A stretch of DNA of 64,000 nucleotides from Mycobacterium sp. IDR2000157661 (lineage in GTDB: Bacteria > Actinomycetota > Actinomycetes > Mycobacteriales > Mycobacteriaceae): the NCBI RefSeq assembly GCF_022317005.1, contig NZ_CP081006.1, positions 4,712,001-4,776,000 on the forward strand, read 5' to 3'. Positions 17,230-25,335 of the stretch are shown here, piece after piece. The notes under the pieces were generated by a model. It was given only the letters and a program-made list of their open reading frames with translations. It made no database searches and had not been told where the DNA came from. Position numbers and translations under genes: made by a program. Positions within the stretch are counted from its first letter, which is position 1. Every line of letters begins with the position of its first letter.

Positions 17230-18620
17230 CCGCGTGGCTGCGGTGGGCCATGGCCGGGGTTGCGGTGCTGGCTTTCGTCGCGGCGGCGTCGGGCATCGCG
17301 GTCCCCGCCACGCCAAACGAGCCCGTCGCGGTCGACGAGCCGCAGTACCTGATGACCGCCCAATCGTTGTGGGAAGACGGCGACCTGGACATCGGCAACC
17401 AGATCGCCCAGCAGAGCTGGCGGGACTACACGCCGGTTGAGCCACCGGCCGAGACGGTGGTTCAGCCCGGCGGTCAGCAGATCAGCCCGCACGATCCGCT
17501 GCTGCCGATGCTGCTCGCCGCACCGGTCGGCATCGCCGGCTGGTGCGGGGCGAAGCTGACGATGAGCCTGCTGGCCGGCGCTCTGGCCGCGCTCACGCTG
17601 TGGGTCGCGGTGCGGCGGTTCGCGATACCGCCCACCCTCGCCGCGTCCGGTACCGCCGTCGCCGCCGCGTCGGCCCCCCTCGCCGTCTACGGCCAGCAGA
17701 TCTACCCGGAACTGCCGGCAGCGCTGGCGTGTCTGGCCGGTGTCGCGGCGGTGACGGGTCCCCGGTCCCGGACGTCGCTGGCGGTGGTGGCCTGTGCCGT
17801 GCTCGCGTTGCCGTGGCTGTCGATCAAGTACGTCCCCGTCGCGGGCGCACTCGCGATCGTCGGCCTGGTCCATGCGCGGCGGGCTGCGGTATGGCTCGCC
17901 GGCGTGCTCGCACTCGGCGCTGCGGTCTACGCGCTGATCCACGTCGTGCTGTGGGGTGGGCTCACCGTCTACGCCAGCGGCGACCACTTCACGCAGAGCG
18001 GCCAGCTCGGGGTGATGGGAGCCGACCCGGACTTCTTCTTCCGGTCGTGGCGCCTGGTCGACCTGCTGGTGGATCGCACCTTCGGGCTGGTGCCGTGGCA
18101 ACCGGCGTGGCTCCTGCTGGTCCCCGCACTGGGCGCGCTGGCGGCAGCTCGGCTGAGCGCGCCGCTGGGCCGCGCGGCGCTGGCCCTGCCGTTGGCCGCC
18201 GGTTGGCTGGTGGCCACCTACCCGGCGCTCACCATGCACGGCTACTGGTGGCCCGGACGTCAGGTCGTGGTGGTGCTGCCGTTGGCGTTGCTGATCATCT
18301 TGTGCTGGCTGGCCCGCGCCGGACGGATCGTACGCACGCTGGCTGCGGCGCTGGGGGCGGCCGGGGTGTTCACCTACGGCTGCCTGCTGGTCGACGGCTA
18401 CACCGCAGAAGTGCACTGGGTCAACGGCTTCCAGCAGGCCGATGCGCCGGTGTACCACTTCCTGCATCCGTGGCTGGCCTACTACGGTACGACCACCAGC
18501 AACGTCGTCTGGGCCGGGCTGACGCTGCTCCTGCTCATCGCGGGGTACTACACCGTTCGCCGCGCGGGGTCAGTCCTCGACGACGTGGTCGCGGAACCGG
18601 TCGCGAGCGGCCGACCATAG
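17226..18620 (+). CDS. Multi-pass membrane protein, GT-C glycosyltransferase-like
   Basis: 464-residue integral membrane protein with roughly ten hydrophobic segments. The first extracytoplasmic loop holds an acidic 'VDEPQYLMTAQSL' (near residue 37), which resembles the D-E pair in the first loop of GT-C enzymes that use polyprenyl-phosphate sugars. Other features: 'PHDPLLPMLLAAP' and 'YGQQIYPELPAAL'. It overlaps the epimerase gene by four bases and its 3' end overlaps the convergent flavoprotein gene by 51 bases. The likely role is moving a lipid-linked sugar onto an outer acceptor; this is inferred from topology and neighbours. Confidence 0.7.
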   Translation: MTAWLRWAMAGVAVLAFVAAASGIAVPATPNEPVAVDEPQYLMTAQSLWEDGDLDIGNQIAQQSWRDYTPVEPPAETVVQPGGQQISPHDPLLPMLLAAPVGIAGWCGAKLTMSLLAGALAALTLWVAVRRFAIPPTLAASGTAVAAASAPLAVYGQQIYPELPAALACLAGVAAVTGPRSRTSLAVVACAVLALPWLSIKYVPVAGALAIVGLVHARRAAVWLAGVLALGAAVYALIHVVLWGGLTVYASGDHFTQSGQLGVMGADPDFFFRSWRLVDLLVDRTFGLVPWQPAWLLLVPALGALAAARLSAPLGRAALALPLAAGWLVATYPALTMHGYWWPGRQVVVVLPLALLIILCWLARAGRIVRTLAAALGAAGVFTYGCLLVDGYTAEVHWVNGFQQADAPVYHFLHPWLAYYGTTTSNVVWAGLTLLLLIAGYYTVRRAGSVLDDVVAEPVASGRP

Positions 18621-19994
18621 GCCGGCGTCCCAGCCGCCGGCGCCGAGCGCGTCGACGGCGGCGTACGCCATGGCGAACGCATGGTGGGTGTTGTCGTGGG
18701 CGAACAGCCCCAGCCGCCCGAACGTCGTCACCGACGGCAATGCAGACGCCCATTCGTCCAGTCCGCGTAGGCGTTCGGCGTAGCCGTGCTCGTATACGGG
18801 GTAGACGTGCCGGATCCGACGCACCTGGACGGCGTCCGGTCCGTCGAGGCGCAGCGGCGGCAGCCCGAGCCGGGCCAGGGTGTCGCGGGCGAGGTCAGCG
18901 AGCTGCTGTGAAGTGGCCGACCACACCGGATCGGCGGAGTCTGCAGCGCAAGGGATCTCGCAGCACAGCACCGTACGGTCGCTCGGATCTTCTTTCGACA
19001 CACGGTAATTGGCCGGTTCGGAGATTCGGCTGATCGGAGTGTCGGCGTCCGGCAGGTAGGTGGCGTCGAACTCGGTCCACCGGGACCGGGCCGAGTGCAC
19101 CAGATACACCAGCACCATCGCGCGGAAGGTCAGACCCGCCGCGTCGGCGACGGCGCGAGCGGGGGCGTTGGGGACCACGAGGGCGGCGAGCCGGGGCAGG
19201 GGCGCCGTGGTGAACAGGTGCCCTGCGCTCAGCACATCGCCGTCGGCGGTGCTCACCTGCACGTGGTCGCTCTCCGGACGGATCGCGGTCACCTCGGCGC
19301 CCGTCTGCAGCTGCGCCCCGGCCGAAACGGCGGCCTCGGCTACGGATTCGACGATCTGGCCGAAGCCGCGGCGCGGATAGTGGAACGTGCGTCCCGATCC
19401 GCCCGTCGAACCCCGCACCATCCTTGCGGCGATCTTCGTCGGGGTGTCGGCGCGTACTCGGACCCGCGCCTGCTCGGGGTCGATCCGCTCACCCGGAATG
19501 CCCCACAGTTTCACGGCGTAGGGCCCGTACAACCGGTCGTAGAGCGTCGGCCCGAGCCCGCGGCGCAACGCGTCGGCGTAACTGGCCACCGTCTTTCGGC
19601 GACGCAGCGGGGCGGTGATCGCCTCGGCGCCGATCCGTGCGATGGTCGACGCCGGTAGTGCGCGCGCCAGGTCCTTGGGTCGCAGCGGGAACCCGACCCA
19701 CCTGTCGTCCACCCGCAACCGGCCGTGCCTGGGTCGAGTCTGCAGATCGTCGCCGAGCAGGCCGCACAGGTCCGCCATGATCTCCGGTGCCGTACTCGGG
19801 TGCAGTCGATGGCTGCCGTGGTCGACGCGCACCCCGGCCACCGGGAAACTGGCGGCCATTCCGCCCACGACGTCGGCGCGTTCGAGCACGATGACCGAGC
19901 GTCCGGCCCTGGCGGCGCGCCACGCGGCCATGAGTCCCGCGGGTCCGGCACCGAGCACGATGAGGTCAGCCGAAGTCGTCACGGGGTAGACCAT
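18570..19994 (-). CDS. FAD-dependent protoporphyrinogen-oxidase/UDP-galactopyranose-mutase-like flavoprotein
   Basis: 474-residue flavin amine-oxidase-fold protein. The N-terminal dinucleotide-binding motif is 'LIVLGAGPAGLMAAWRAA' followed by 'VIVLERADVVGGMAASF'. Next come 'VDHGSHRLHPS' and, at mid-protein, 'YGPYAVKLWG', which recalls UDP-galactopyranose mutases and related sugar-modifying flavoproteins. The C-terminal FAD contact is 'LFAHDNTHHAFAMAYAAVDAL'. ATG 19992-19994 was chosen; a GTG five codons later is an alternative and longer starts add low-complexity residues. Convergent with the GT-C-like gene, and possibly part of the same sugar pathway. Confidence 0.75.
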   Translation of the reverse strand: MVYPVTTSADLIVLGAGPAGLMAAWRAARAGRSVIVLERADVVGGMAASFPVAGVRVDHGSHRLHPSTAPEIMADLCGLLGDDLQTRPRHGRLRVDDRWVGFPLRPKDLARALPASTIARIGAEAITAPLRRRKTVASYADALRRGLGPTLYDRLYGPYAVKLWGIPGERIDPEQARVRVRADTPTKIAARMVRGSTGGSGRTFHYPRRGFGQIVESVAEAAVSAGAQLQTGAEVTAIRPESDHVQVSTADGDVLSAGHLFTTAPLPRLAALVVPNAPARAVADAAGLTFRAMVLVYLVHSARSRWTEFDATYLPDADTPISRISEPANYRVSKEDPSDRTVLCCEIPCAADSADPVWSATSQQLADLARDTLARLGLPPLRLDGPDAVQVRRIRHVYPVYEHGYAERLRGLDEWASALPSVTTFGRLGLFAHDNTHHAFAMAYAAVDALGAGGWDAGLWSAARDRFRDHVVED

Positions 19995-20008
19995 ACGGCG
20001 GACGGCTG

Positions 20009-20812
20009 TCAGTCCCGCTCGGCGATGAGGCCTTCCTGTGCCATGGTGGCGGCCACGACACCGTCGGCGCGGATCAGGCTGCCGGTGACCACGCCCCTGC
20101 CCTGTGCGGCGGCGGGCGACGTCGTCTCGAGCAGGTTCCACCGGTCGGCGCGAACGGGTCGATGGAACCACATCGCCGAATCGGTGGTCCCGCTGCGATG
20201 CGTGCGCGCCCGCATCGAATGCCCGTGCACCTGCAACGCGGGGTCGATCATGTACACGTCGCTGACATAGACCGCGATCAGCGTGTGCAGCTTCGGATCA
20301 TCGGGCAGCCGCACCGCGGCGCGCCACCACAACCGGCGCACGAACCCCTCCCCCGAGCCCTCGTCGGCGATACGAATGTCGAGTTCGTCGAGCGGCATCG
20401 ACGGTGCCGGACCTGCAGGGCCGGTGCGCGGCAACGACTCCGGGTCGAGCGTCACCGGGGGGCGTCGACCGTGTTCGGGGCCGGGCATCGGTACGGCGAA
20501 CGAGACCGTGGCCGTGGTGAGCAGCCGGTCCTGTTGGCGGGAGTCGACGCGTCGGGACGACGCGGTGCGGCCGTCGAACACCCGCGCGACGTCGTACTCG
20601 ACGTCGTCACCGGCCTCTCCCCCGCGCAAGAACTGCAAGTGCATGTTGGTCGGCCACCGGCCGGCGTCGACGCTGCGCCATGCCGCTGCGAGACTCTGGG
20701 CGACGAACTGCCCGCCGTAGGAACGCTTTCCGCTCGGCCCGCTGGCCGGTCCGACCCAGCTGTCGGTGCGCTCACCGACACGCAGTTCGAGTAGCCCGAG
20801 CAGTGTTCTCAC
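20009..20812 (-). CDS. Acyl-CoA thioesterase, TesB-like
   Basis: 267-residue double-hotdog thioesterase that hydrolyses acyl-CoA. 'RSYGGQFVAQSLAAAWRSV' in the N-terminal hotdog and 'AMWFHRPVRADRWNLLETTSPAAAQGRGVVTGSLIRADGVVAATMAQEGLI' at the C-terminus are the family hallmarks. It overlaps the CoA-transferase gene by four bases, so acyl-CoA handling is shared. Confidence 0.88.
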   Translation of the reverse strand: MRTLLGLLELRVGERTDSWVGPASGPSGKRSYGGQFVAQSLAAAWRSVDAGRWPTNMHLQFLRGGEAGDDVEYDVARVFDGRTASSRRVDSRQQDRLLTTATVSFAVPMPGPEHGRRPPVTLDPESLPRTGPAGPAPSMPLDELDIRIADEGSGEGFVRRLWWRAAVRLPDDPKLHTLIAVYVSDVYMIDPALQVHGHSMRARTHRSGTTDSAMWFHRPVRADRWNLLETTSPAAAQGRGVVTGSLIRADGVVAATMAQEGLIAERD

Positions 20813-22029
20813 GGCGCGTCACCCGTCGCCACGGCCCCCGTTTCGACGAGGCGCGCGACTTCGTCGGCGGTCAAGCCGAGCCACTCGCTCAGCACGCCGG
20901 TGGTGTCGTCGCCCAGCGCGGGCGACGCGACGGCGGGCGGATAGTTACCGCCGACCGACACCGGCAGTCCGGGCGCCAGATACGTACCGATCCGCGGTTG
21001 CTCCAGCGGCGTGAACAATGGGTTCGCGGTCACCTTGTCCTGCTCGGCGACTTCGGCGAAGGTGCGGTAGCGCTCCCACAACACCGAGGTGGCCGACAGC
21101 GCGGCGGTCACCTCCTCGGCGCTATGGGTGGTGAACCACTCGTTGAACAAGCCCGACAGGGCATCGCGGTGAGCGAAGCGCTGGCCCTCGTCGGTGAAAT
21201 CCGCGCCCAGCGTATCGGCAAGTGCAGCAACGGCTTCCGTGGTGCCGGTCAGTTCGGACAGGTCGCGGAAGTGCCTGCCGGTCAGCGCGACGACCATGAA
21301 CGCCACGCCGTCGCTGCTGGTGAAGTCCTGGCCGTACTGCCCGTACACCGAGTTGCCGATCCGCTCGCGCGTGGTCCCGTTGACCATTGCCTCGGTGAGG
21401 AAGCTCAGGTTGCCCGCCGTCGCCAACGCGACGTTCTCCAGCGGGATGCTGACGCACTGCCCGTCTCCCGTGGCGTCGCGGTGGCGCAGCGCGCTCAGCA
21501 CGGCCAGCGCCGCGTAGATGCCGCACGTGACATCCCACGCCGGCAACACATGGTTGACCGGGGCGGCCAGCTCCGACGGACCGGTCACCATCGGGAACCC
21601 GATGCCTGCGTTGACGGTGTAGTCCACACCGGTGCCGCCGTCCGCGCGTCCGGACACCTCCACGTGGATCAGGTCGGGCCGCAGCCGTGCCAACGTGTCG
21701 TACGAATGCCACTCGCGTCCAGCCACATTCGTCATGAAGATGCCGCTGTTGGCGATCAGCCGCTGAATGACGTCCTGGCCTTCACGGCTGCGCATGTCGG
21801 CCGCCACCGAGCGTTTACCCTTGTTCAGCCCCGCCCAGTAGATGCTCTCGCCGTCACCGGTCAGCGGCCAGCGGCGGTAGTCGGCCGCGCCGCCGACGGG
21901 ATCGATCCGGGTCACTTCGGCGCCGAGTTGGCACAGCGTCATCCCGGCCAGCGGGACGGCGACGAAGCTGGAGATCTCGACGATGCGCACGCCGGCCAGC
22001 GGCCGGGCGGGGTCGGGTGTGCCGGTCAT
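20809..22029 (-). CDS. CaiB/BaiF (family III) CoA-transferase
   Basis: 406-residue family III CoA-transferase moving CoA between carboxylic acids, probably in acyl or steroid side-chain catabolism. It begins 'PLAGVRIVEISSFVAVPLAGMTLCQLGAEVTRIDPVGG', the family N-terminus, continues with 'LNKGKRSVAADMRSREGQDVI' and has the region around the catalytic aspartate 'DVTCGIYAALAVLSALRHRD'. Translationally coupled to the downstream thioesterase (ATGA overlap). Confidence 0.9.
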   Translation of the reverse strand: MTGTPDPARPLAGVRIVEISSFVAVPLAGMTLCQLGAEVTRIDPVGGAADYRRWPLTGDGESIYWAGLNKGKRSVAADMRSREGQDVIQRLIANSGIFMTNVAGREWHSYDTLARLRPDLIHVEVSGRADGGTGVDYTVNAGIGFPMVTGPSELAAPVNHVLPAWDVTCGIYAALAVLSALRHRDATGDGQCVSIPLENVALATAGNLSFLTEAMVNGTTRERIGNSVYGQYGQDFTSSDGVAFMVVALTGRHFRDLSELTGTTEAVAALADTLGADFTDEGQRFAHRDALSGLFNEWFTTHSAEEVTAALSATSVLWERYRTFAEVAEQDKVTANPLFTPLEQPRIGTYLAPGLPVSVGGNYPPAVASPALGDDTTGVLSEWLGLTADEVARLVETGAVATGDAP

Positions 22030-22056
22030 CGCGATCAGTGTAGGCAGCGGGCCGCG

Positions 22057-22073
22057 CCGACCTGCGCGGTCGG
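22057..22073. terminator. Short GC hairpin between HAD and CoA-transferase genes
   Basis: CCGACC (22057-22062) and GGTCGG (22068-22073) form a 6-bp stem with a 5-base loop, between the start of the CoA-transferase gene and the stop of the HAD gene. There is no U-tract. A weak candidate for the end of the HAD transcript. Confidence 0.25.
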
Positions 22074-22083
22074 GGCCGTTCGA

Positions 22084-22860
22084 TCACACCAGGTCGATGG
22101 CCTCGGCGATCGACGGCAGGATGCGACTGGGTCGAAACGGATAACGCTCGACCTCGTCGACCGTCGTCGACCCGGTGAGCACCAGGATGGTCTCCAGTCC
22201 GGCCTCGATGCCCGCCACGACGTCGGTGTCCATCCGGTCGCCCACCATGACTGTGCTCTCCGAATGGGCCTGAATGCGATTCAGCGCGCTGCGGAACATC
22301 ATCGGGTTCGGCTTGCCGACGAAGTAAGGGTCGCGTCCGGTCGCCTTGGTGATCATCGCGGCGACGGACCCGGTGGCGGGCAACGGCCCTTCCGCCGACG
22401 GACCGGTGACGTCGGGGTTGGTCGCGATGAAGCGGGAGCCGTTGATCACCAGCCGAATCGCCTTGGTGATCGCTTCGAACGAGTAGGTCCGGGTCTCACC
22501 CAGCACGACGAAGTCGGGGTCTACGTCGGTGAGCGTGTAACCCGCCTCGTGCAACGCCGTGGTCAGGCCGGCCTCACCGATGACGTAGGCCGATCCGCCC
22601 GGCAGCTGATCGGTGAGGAACGAGGCCGTCGCCAGTGCCGAGGTCCAGATCGACTCCTCGGGCACCATCAGCCCCGACCGCATCAGCCGGGCCGCGAGGT
22701 CGCGCGGCGTGAAGATGGAGTTGTTGGTCAGCACCAGGAACGGCCGCTCGCGTTCCATCAGCCGCTGCAGGAACTCCGCTGCGCCGGGCAACGCATGCTC
22801 CTCGCGGACCAGGACCCCGTCCATGTCGGTGAGCCAGCACTTCGGCTTGTCGTCGCGCAT
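22084..22860 (-). CDS. HAD-IIA family phosphatase (NagD-like)
   Basis: 258-residue haloacid-dehalogenase-type hydrolase acting on small phosphoesters. Motif I is 'LTDMDGVLV' (nucleophile Asp), motif II 'LVLTNNS' (the Thr/Ser position), the C2 cap lies between, and motif IV is 'VMVGDRMDTDVVAGIEAGL'. 'GKPNPMMFRSAL' carries the motif III lysine. Arrangement and length match NagD/4-nitrophenylphosphatase-type enzymes. The substrate is unknown. Confidence 0.9.
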   Translation of the reverse strand: MRDDKPKCWLTDMDGVLVREEHALPGAAEFLQRLMERERPFLVLTNNSIFTPRDLAARLMRSGLMVPEESIWTSALATASFLTDQLPGGSAYVIGEAGLTTALHEAGYTLTDVDPDFVVLGETRTYSFEAITKAIRLVINGSRFIATNPDVTGPSAEGPLPATGSVAAMITKATGRDPYFVGKPNPMMFRSALNRIQAHSESTVMVGDRMDTDVVAGIEAGLETILVLTGSTTVDEVERYPFRPSRILPSIAEAIDLV

Positions 22861-22902
22861 GCTCCCAGTGTGTCAGCTAGGAGCAAGGCAGTGCGGCGGC
22901 GT

Positions 22903-23247
22903 TCAGCCCATGGGCATGTCGGGCAGCGGCGCGTTGCAGCGATCCCGGAAGTCGATCGCGGGCTGCCTGACCGCGCGCAGTTCATCGCGCACCTGCGGGT
23001 TGGCGTCCAAGTAAGCCCGGACCTCCGTCATCATCTGATCCCTGGGCTTGCCCTTGAGGCCGGTGAAGAAGGCGTTGACGTCCGGGTGGGTGAAGAGGTA
23101 CGACGACGTGCCTGCGGACACCCCGGCCATGACGCCGGCGAGGTCGGCGGCCGTGCAGTTGGGTGGCTCGGCGGCGGCGGTCGCGGCGGTGCCGAAAAGC
23201 AGCGCGCCGGCGATCACACCGGTGCCGATAACGTTGCGAGAGAACAT
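22903..23247 (-). CDS. Secreted haemophore-like (MHB-type) protein
   Basis: 114-residue exported protein of the mycobacterial haem-binding family (Rv0203-related fold). Signal peptide 'MFSRNVIGTGVIAGALLFG...ATAAAEPP', then the family pattern: Cys in 'PPNCTAADLAGVMAGVSAGTSSYLFTHPDVNAFFTGL', 'RAYLDANPQVRDELRAVRQP' and a final Cys in 'FRDRCNAPLPD', which probably forms a disulphide with the first. ATG 23245-23247 follows an AGGAGCCA ribosome site. Haem binding is known for some family members and inferred here. Confidence 0.85.
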   Translation of the reverse strand: MFSRNVIGTGVIAGALLFGTAATAAAEPPNCTAADLAGVMAGVSAGTSSYLFTHPDVNAFFTGLKGKPRDQMMTEVRAYLDANPQVRDELRAVRQPAIDFRDRCNAPLPDMPMG

Positions 23248-23289
23248 GAATGGCTCCTTACTTCGATGCGGCAGACTACCCGACGACAC

Positions 23290-23589
23290 TTAGCGTGGGC
23301 CAGGACGCCCGGGGCGGCCGATGTCGATAGGCGGCCGCGGCGGGCCCGGGTCGAGGACGATGTCGAGTCCCCAGTCATCGCTGCAGTACCAGGGGTCGGC
23401 GCAGTAACCCGGGTAGACCGGCCCGGCCGTCGGAGCGTCCGGTCCCCCACCGCGCACTGAGCCCTGGGCGCACACGGTGGCAGCACCGGCGTTTGTGCAT
23501 TCGGCCGACACCGGTGGTGCGGTGAGCAGGGTCGCCGGGATCGCGGCGAGCGCGACGACCCGACCCCAGTTCCCGACCTTCGTGAGCAC
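23290..23589 (-). CDS. Small exported Cys/Pro-rich protein
   Basis: 99-residue hypothetical secreted protein. From GTG 23587-23589 it reads 'MLTKVGNWGRVVALAAIPA', a signal peptide ending 'APPVSAE', then a short mature part with four cysteines (ECTNAGAATVC, YCADPWYCSDDW) and a Pro/Arg/Gly-rich tail. Similar four-cysteine small exported proteins are common in mycobacteria; function is unknown. The frame is open far upstream, but the signal peptide and the weak composition of the upstream part argue for this start. Confidence 0.6.
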   Translation of the reverse strand: MLTKVGNWGRVVALAAIPATLLTAPPVSAECTNAGAATVCAQGSVRGGGPDAPTAGPVYPGYCADPWYCSDDWGLDIVLDPGPPRPPIDIGRPGRPGPR

Positions 23590-23705
23590 TGCTTCCCCTA
23601 TCCGATGCGGGAACGAACCCGTGTGTCGAGAGAATACGACGACCGTGGTTCGTTTTCCGGCTGTTGGCCGGATAGCCCGAGATCTTGCCGGCCGTCGTGT
23701 CCGCG

Positions 23706-24491
23706 TCAGCGCGGTTGGTTCGGCACACCCGGGAACAACTGCACGTCCGGTCCGGCGGTCACGTAGCCGAGCTGCTTGGTCACCAGGTGTGGCGCGAAAA
23801 CAGCCCCGTAGAGCACGTTTCCGACGACGATGACGGACACGACGGACACGATCACCGACTGTGCGCGGGTCTTCGACACCTTCTCGGCGAACATCTCGAT
23901 GACGTTGCGGCCATTGGCGTCCGTGCGGCCGAGCAGGTAGGCGAAGACCATCATCTGGATGCCCATCGCGATGGCGTCGTAGACGGGGTACTGGTGAATG
24001 CTGCCCTCGAAGAGGGCGAGTCCCGGAATCACATAGCCGTAGTAGAAGACGCCGACCTGCGCACCGAGGCCGCCGTTGAACAACAACGCCCAGCAGAAGC
24101 CGACCACCAGGCCGACGATCAGCAGTGTGATCGGTCGCCGCCAGTTGAACCGATCGCTGAGATGCCGCCCCAGTGCGGCCCCGGTGACGGCGGGGATGCA
24201 GAAGTAGCCGATGTATCCCAGCGGCACCGACGACGGCAGCCCACCCCAGGTCATGTTCAGCGGCCACCACGAGGGCATCCGCGGCAGGCCAGGCGGGAAC
24301 TGCGCATACATCGCCCAGTCGTAGGGCGCCTCGATCCACGAGAACGAGATGGCGCAGATACACAGCAGGAGCAGAGGATGCAGGCGGCGGCCGCGCACGC
24401 TCAAGTAGATGCCCGCCGCCGTGAAGCAGATGCCACTGAGCCATCCGAAGGCGTTGGCCGCGGCCAGCAGTGGCGTCAACTCGGCGTTCAC
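23706..24491 (-). CDS. AveC-like (spirocyclase-family) membrane protein
   Basis: 261-residue membrane protein with about seven hydrophobic segments, related to the AveC family named after the avermectin cyclase of Streptomyces. In mycobacteria family members sit in lipid and steroid catabolic loci and the activity is not established. Visible stretches: 'SWIEAPYDWAMYAQFPPGLP', 'WWPLNMTWGGLPSSVPLGYIGYF', 'FEGSIHQYPVYDAIAMG'. GTG 24489-24491 overlaps the stop codon of a 33-codon gene just upstream (GTGA), which supports this start. A second, larger family member lies at 35242-36378. Confidence 0.75.
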   Translation of the reverse strand: MNAELTPLLAAANAFGWLSGICFTAAGIYLSVRGRRLHPLLLLCICAISFSWIEAPYDWAMYAQFPPGLPRMPSWWPLNMTWGGLPSSVPLGYIGYFCIPAVTGAALGRHLSDRFNWRRPITLLIVGLVVGFCWALLFNGGLGAQVGVFYYGYVIPGLALFEGSIHQYPVYDAIAMGIQMMVFAYLLGRTDANGRNVIEMFAEKVSKTRAQSVIVSVVSVIVVGNVLYGAVFAPHLVTKQLGYVTAGPDVQLFPGVPNQPR

Positions 24492-24589
24492 CGGTCGCGC
24501 GATTCCGGGTCGAACCGGATCACGACGGCGAAAATCGCGGCGATCAATCCGAACAACGTTCCGAGCATGATGAGTTGGCCCACCGCCAT
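24488..24589 (-). CDS. 33-residue single-span membrane microprotein
   Basis: ATG 24587-24589 opens a 33-codon frame: MAVGQLIMLGTLFGLIAAIF..., one hydrophobic segment (about residues 5-24) and a charged end (RFDPESRDR). It is preceded by a good ribosome site (AGAGGGG, 3-4 bases before ATG). Its TGA overlaps the GTG start of the AveC-like gene by the GTGA arrangement, a strong sign of real, coupled translation. It is the first gene of this leftward transcript, right behind the palindrome at 24615-24634. Too small for routine gene calling. A partner or stabiliser of the AveC-like protein is the simplest guess. Confidence 0.65.
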   Translation of the reverse strand: MAVGQLIMLGTLFGLIAAIFAVVIRFDPESRDR

Positions 24590-24614
24590 GTCCCCTCTGC
24601 GTGCCCTCCGAACA

Positions 24615-24634
24615 GTAATAGTGGATACTATTAC
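24615..24634. promoter_or_regulatory. TetR-type operator, divergent promoter
   Basis: GTAATAGT (24615-24622) and ACTATTAC (24627-24634) form a perfect 8-bp inverted repeat with a 4-base spacer. It lies between the microprotein/AveC-like unit (leftward, start 24589) and the TetR gene (rightward, start 24672). The geometry is that of an autoregulated TetR repressor controlling a divergent neighbour. A related sequence occurs at 46607-46626. Confidence 0.75.
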
Positions 24635-24671
24635 AGCCGCCACGGTCGAGGGACGACTATCGTGATTTCCC

Positions 24672-25331
24672 GTGTCGCAGCGAGGATCATCGAAGAAGGG
24701 CGTACCCCGCGCAGTGCCCGCGACCCGGCGGCCGCGCGGCGAGGCCCGCCGACTCCTCCTCGCGGCGGCCCGCGACCTGTTCAGCGGCCGCGACTACCGC
24801 AGTACCACCACGCGCGAGATCGCCGAGGCCGCAGGCGTCAGCGAGTACCTTCTGTTCCGTCACTTCGGTTCCAAGGCAGGGCTGTTTCGGGAGACCCTGG
24901 TGGTGCCGTTCACCACGTTCCTCGACGAGTTCGGCAAGACCTGGCAGGCCGTCGTTCCCGAGCAGACCGACGAAGCAGAATTGACGCGGCAGTTCGTCGG
25001 CCGCCTCTACGACGTCCTCGTCGACAATCGGGGCCTGCTGCTGACGCTGGTGGCCGCCGACGGTCTGAGCGAGGAGGACATCGAGGCGACCGGGCTGGCC
25101 GACATCCGGCGGGCGCTCAGCCTGCTCGGCCGGATCAGCGCCGAGGGCATGCGTATGCGCGGGATGCGGCCGAAGCAACCGGATCTACCCGCCCACTCCA
25201 CGGTGGCGATGATCGTCGGCATGGTGGCACTGCGCTCGACGTTCTTCGGCAATCGCCCACCATCCCGCGAGGAGATCGTCGAGGAACTCGTCCAGGCCGT
25301 CTTGCACGGGTTCCTGCACCGTCCCGACTGA
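24672..25331 (+). CDS. TetR/AcrR-family transcriptional regulator
   Basis: 219-residue repressor. The DNA-binding domain is at about residues 22-68: 'GEARRLLLAAARDLFSGRDYRSTTTREIAEAAGVSEYLLFRHFGSKAGLFRETL', with the helix-turn-helix 'TREIAEAAGVSEYLLFRHF'. The remainder is the variable ligand and dimer domain. GTG 24672 is taken as start; GTG 24663 is an in-frame alternative. It faces the AveC-like unit across the 24615-24634 palindrome, so it probably controls that unit and itself. Confidence 0.92.
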   Translation: MSQRGSSKKGVPRAVPATRRPRGEARRLLLAAARDLFSGRDYRSTTTREIAEAAGVSEYLLFRHFGSKAGLFRETLVVPFTTFLDEFGKTWQAVVPEQTDEAELTRQFVGRLYDVLVDNRGLLLTLVAADGLSEEDIEATGLADIRRALSLLGRISAEGMRMRGMRPKQPDLPAHSTVAMIVGMVALRSTFFGNRPPSREEIVEELVQAVLHGFLHRPD

Positions 25332-25335
25332 CGGA

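Noticed and set aside
20680..23460. 926-codon frame on the + strand
   Set aside because: Runs over four recognisable minus-strand genes and encodes low-complexity sequence.
23290..24444. 384-codon frame as one large gene
   Set aside because: Most of it lies antisense-like/out of frame over the AveC-like gene on the same strand; only the last ~99 codons show a signal peptide and sensible composition.
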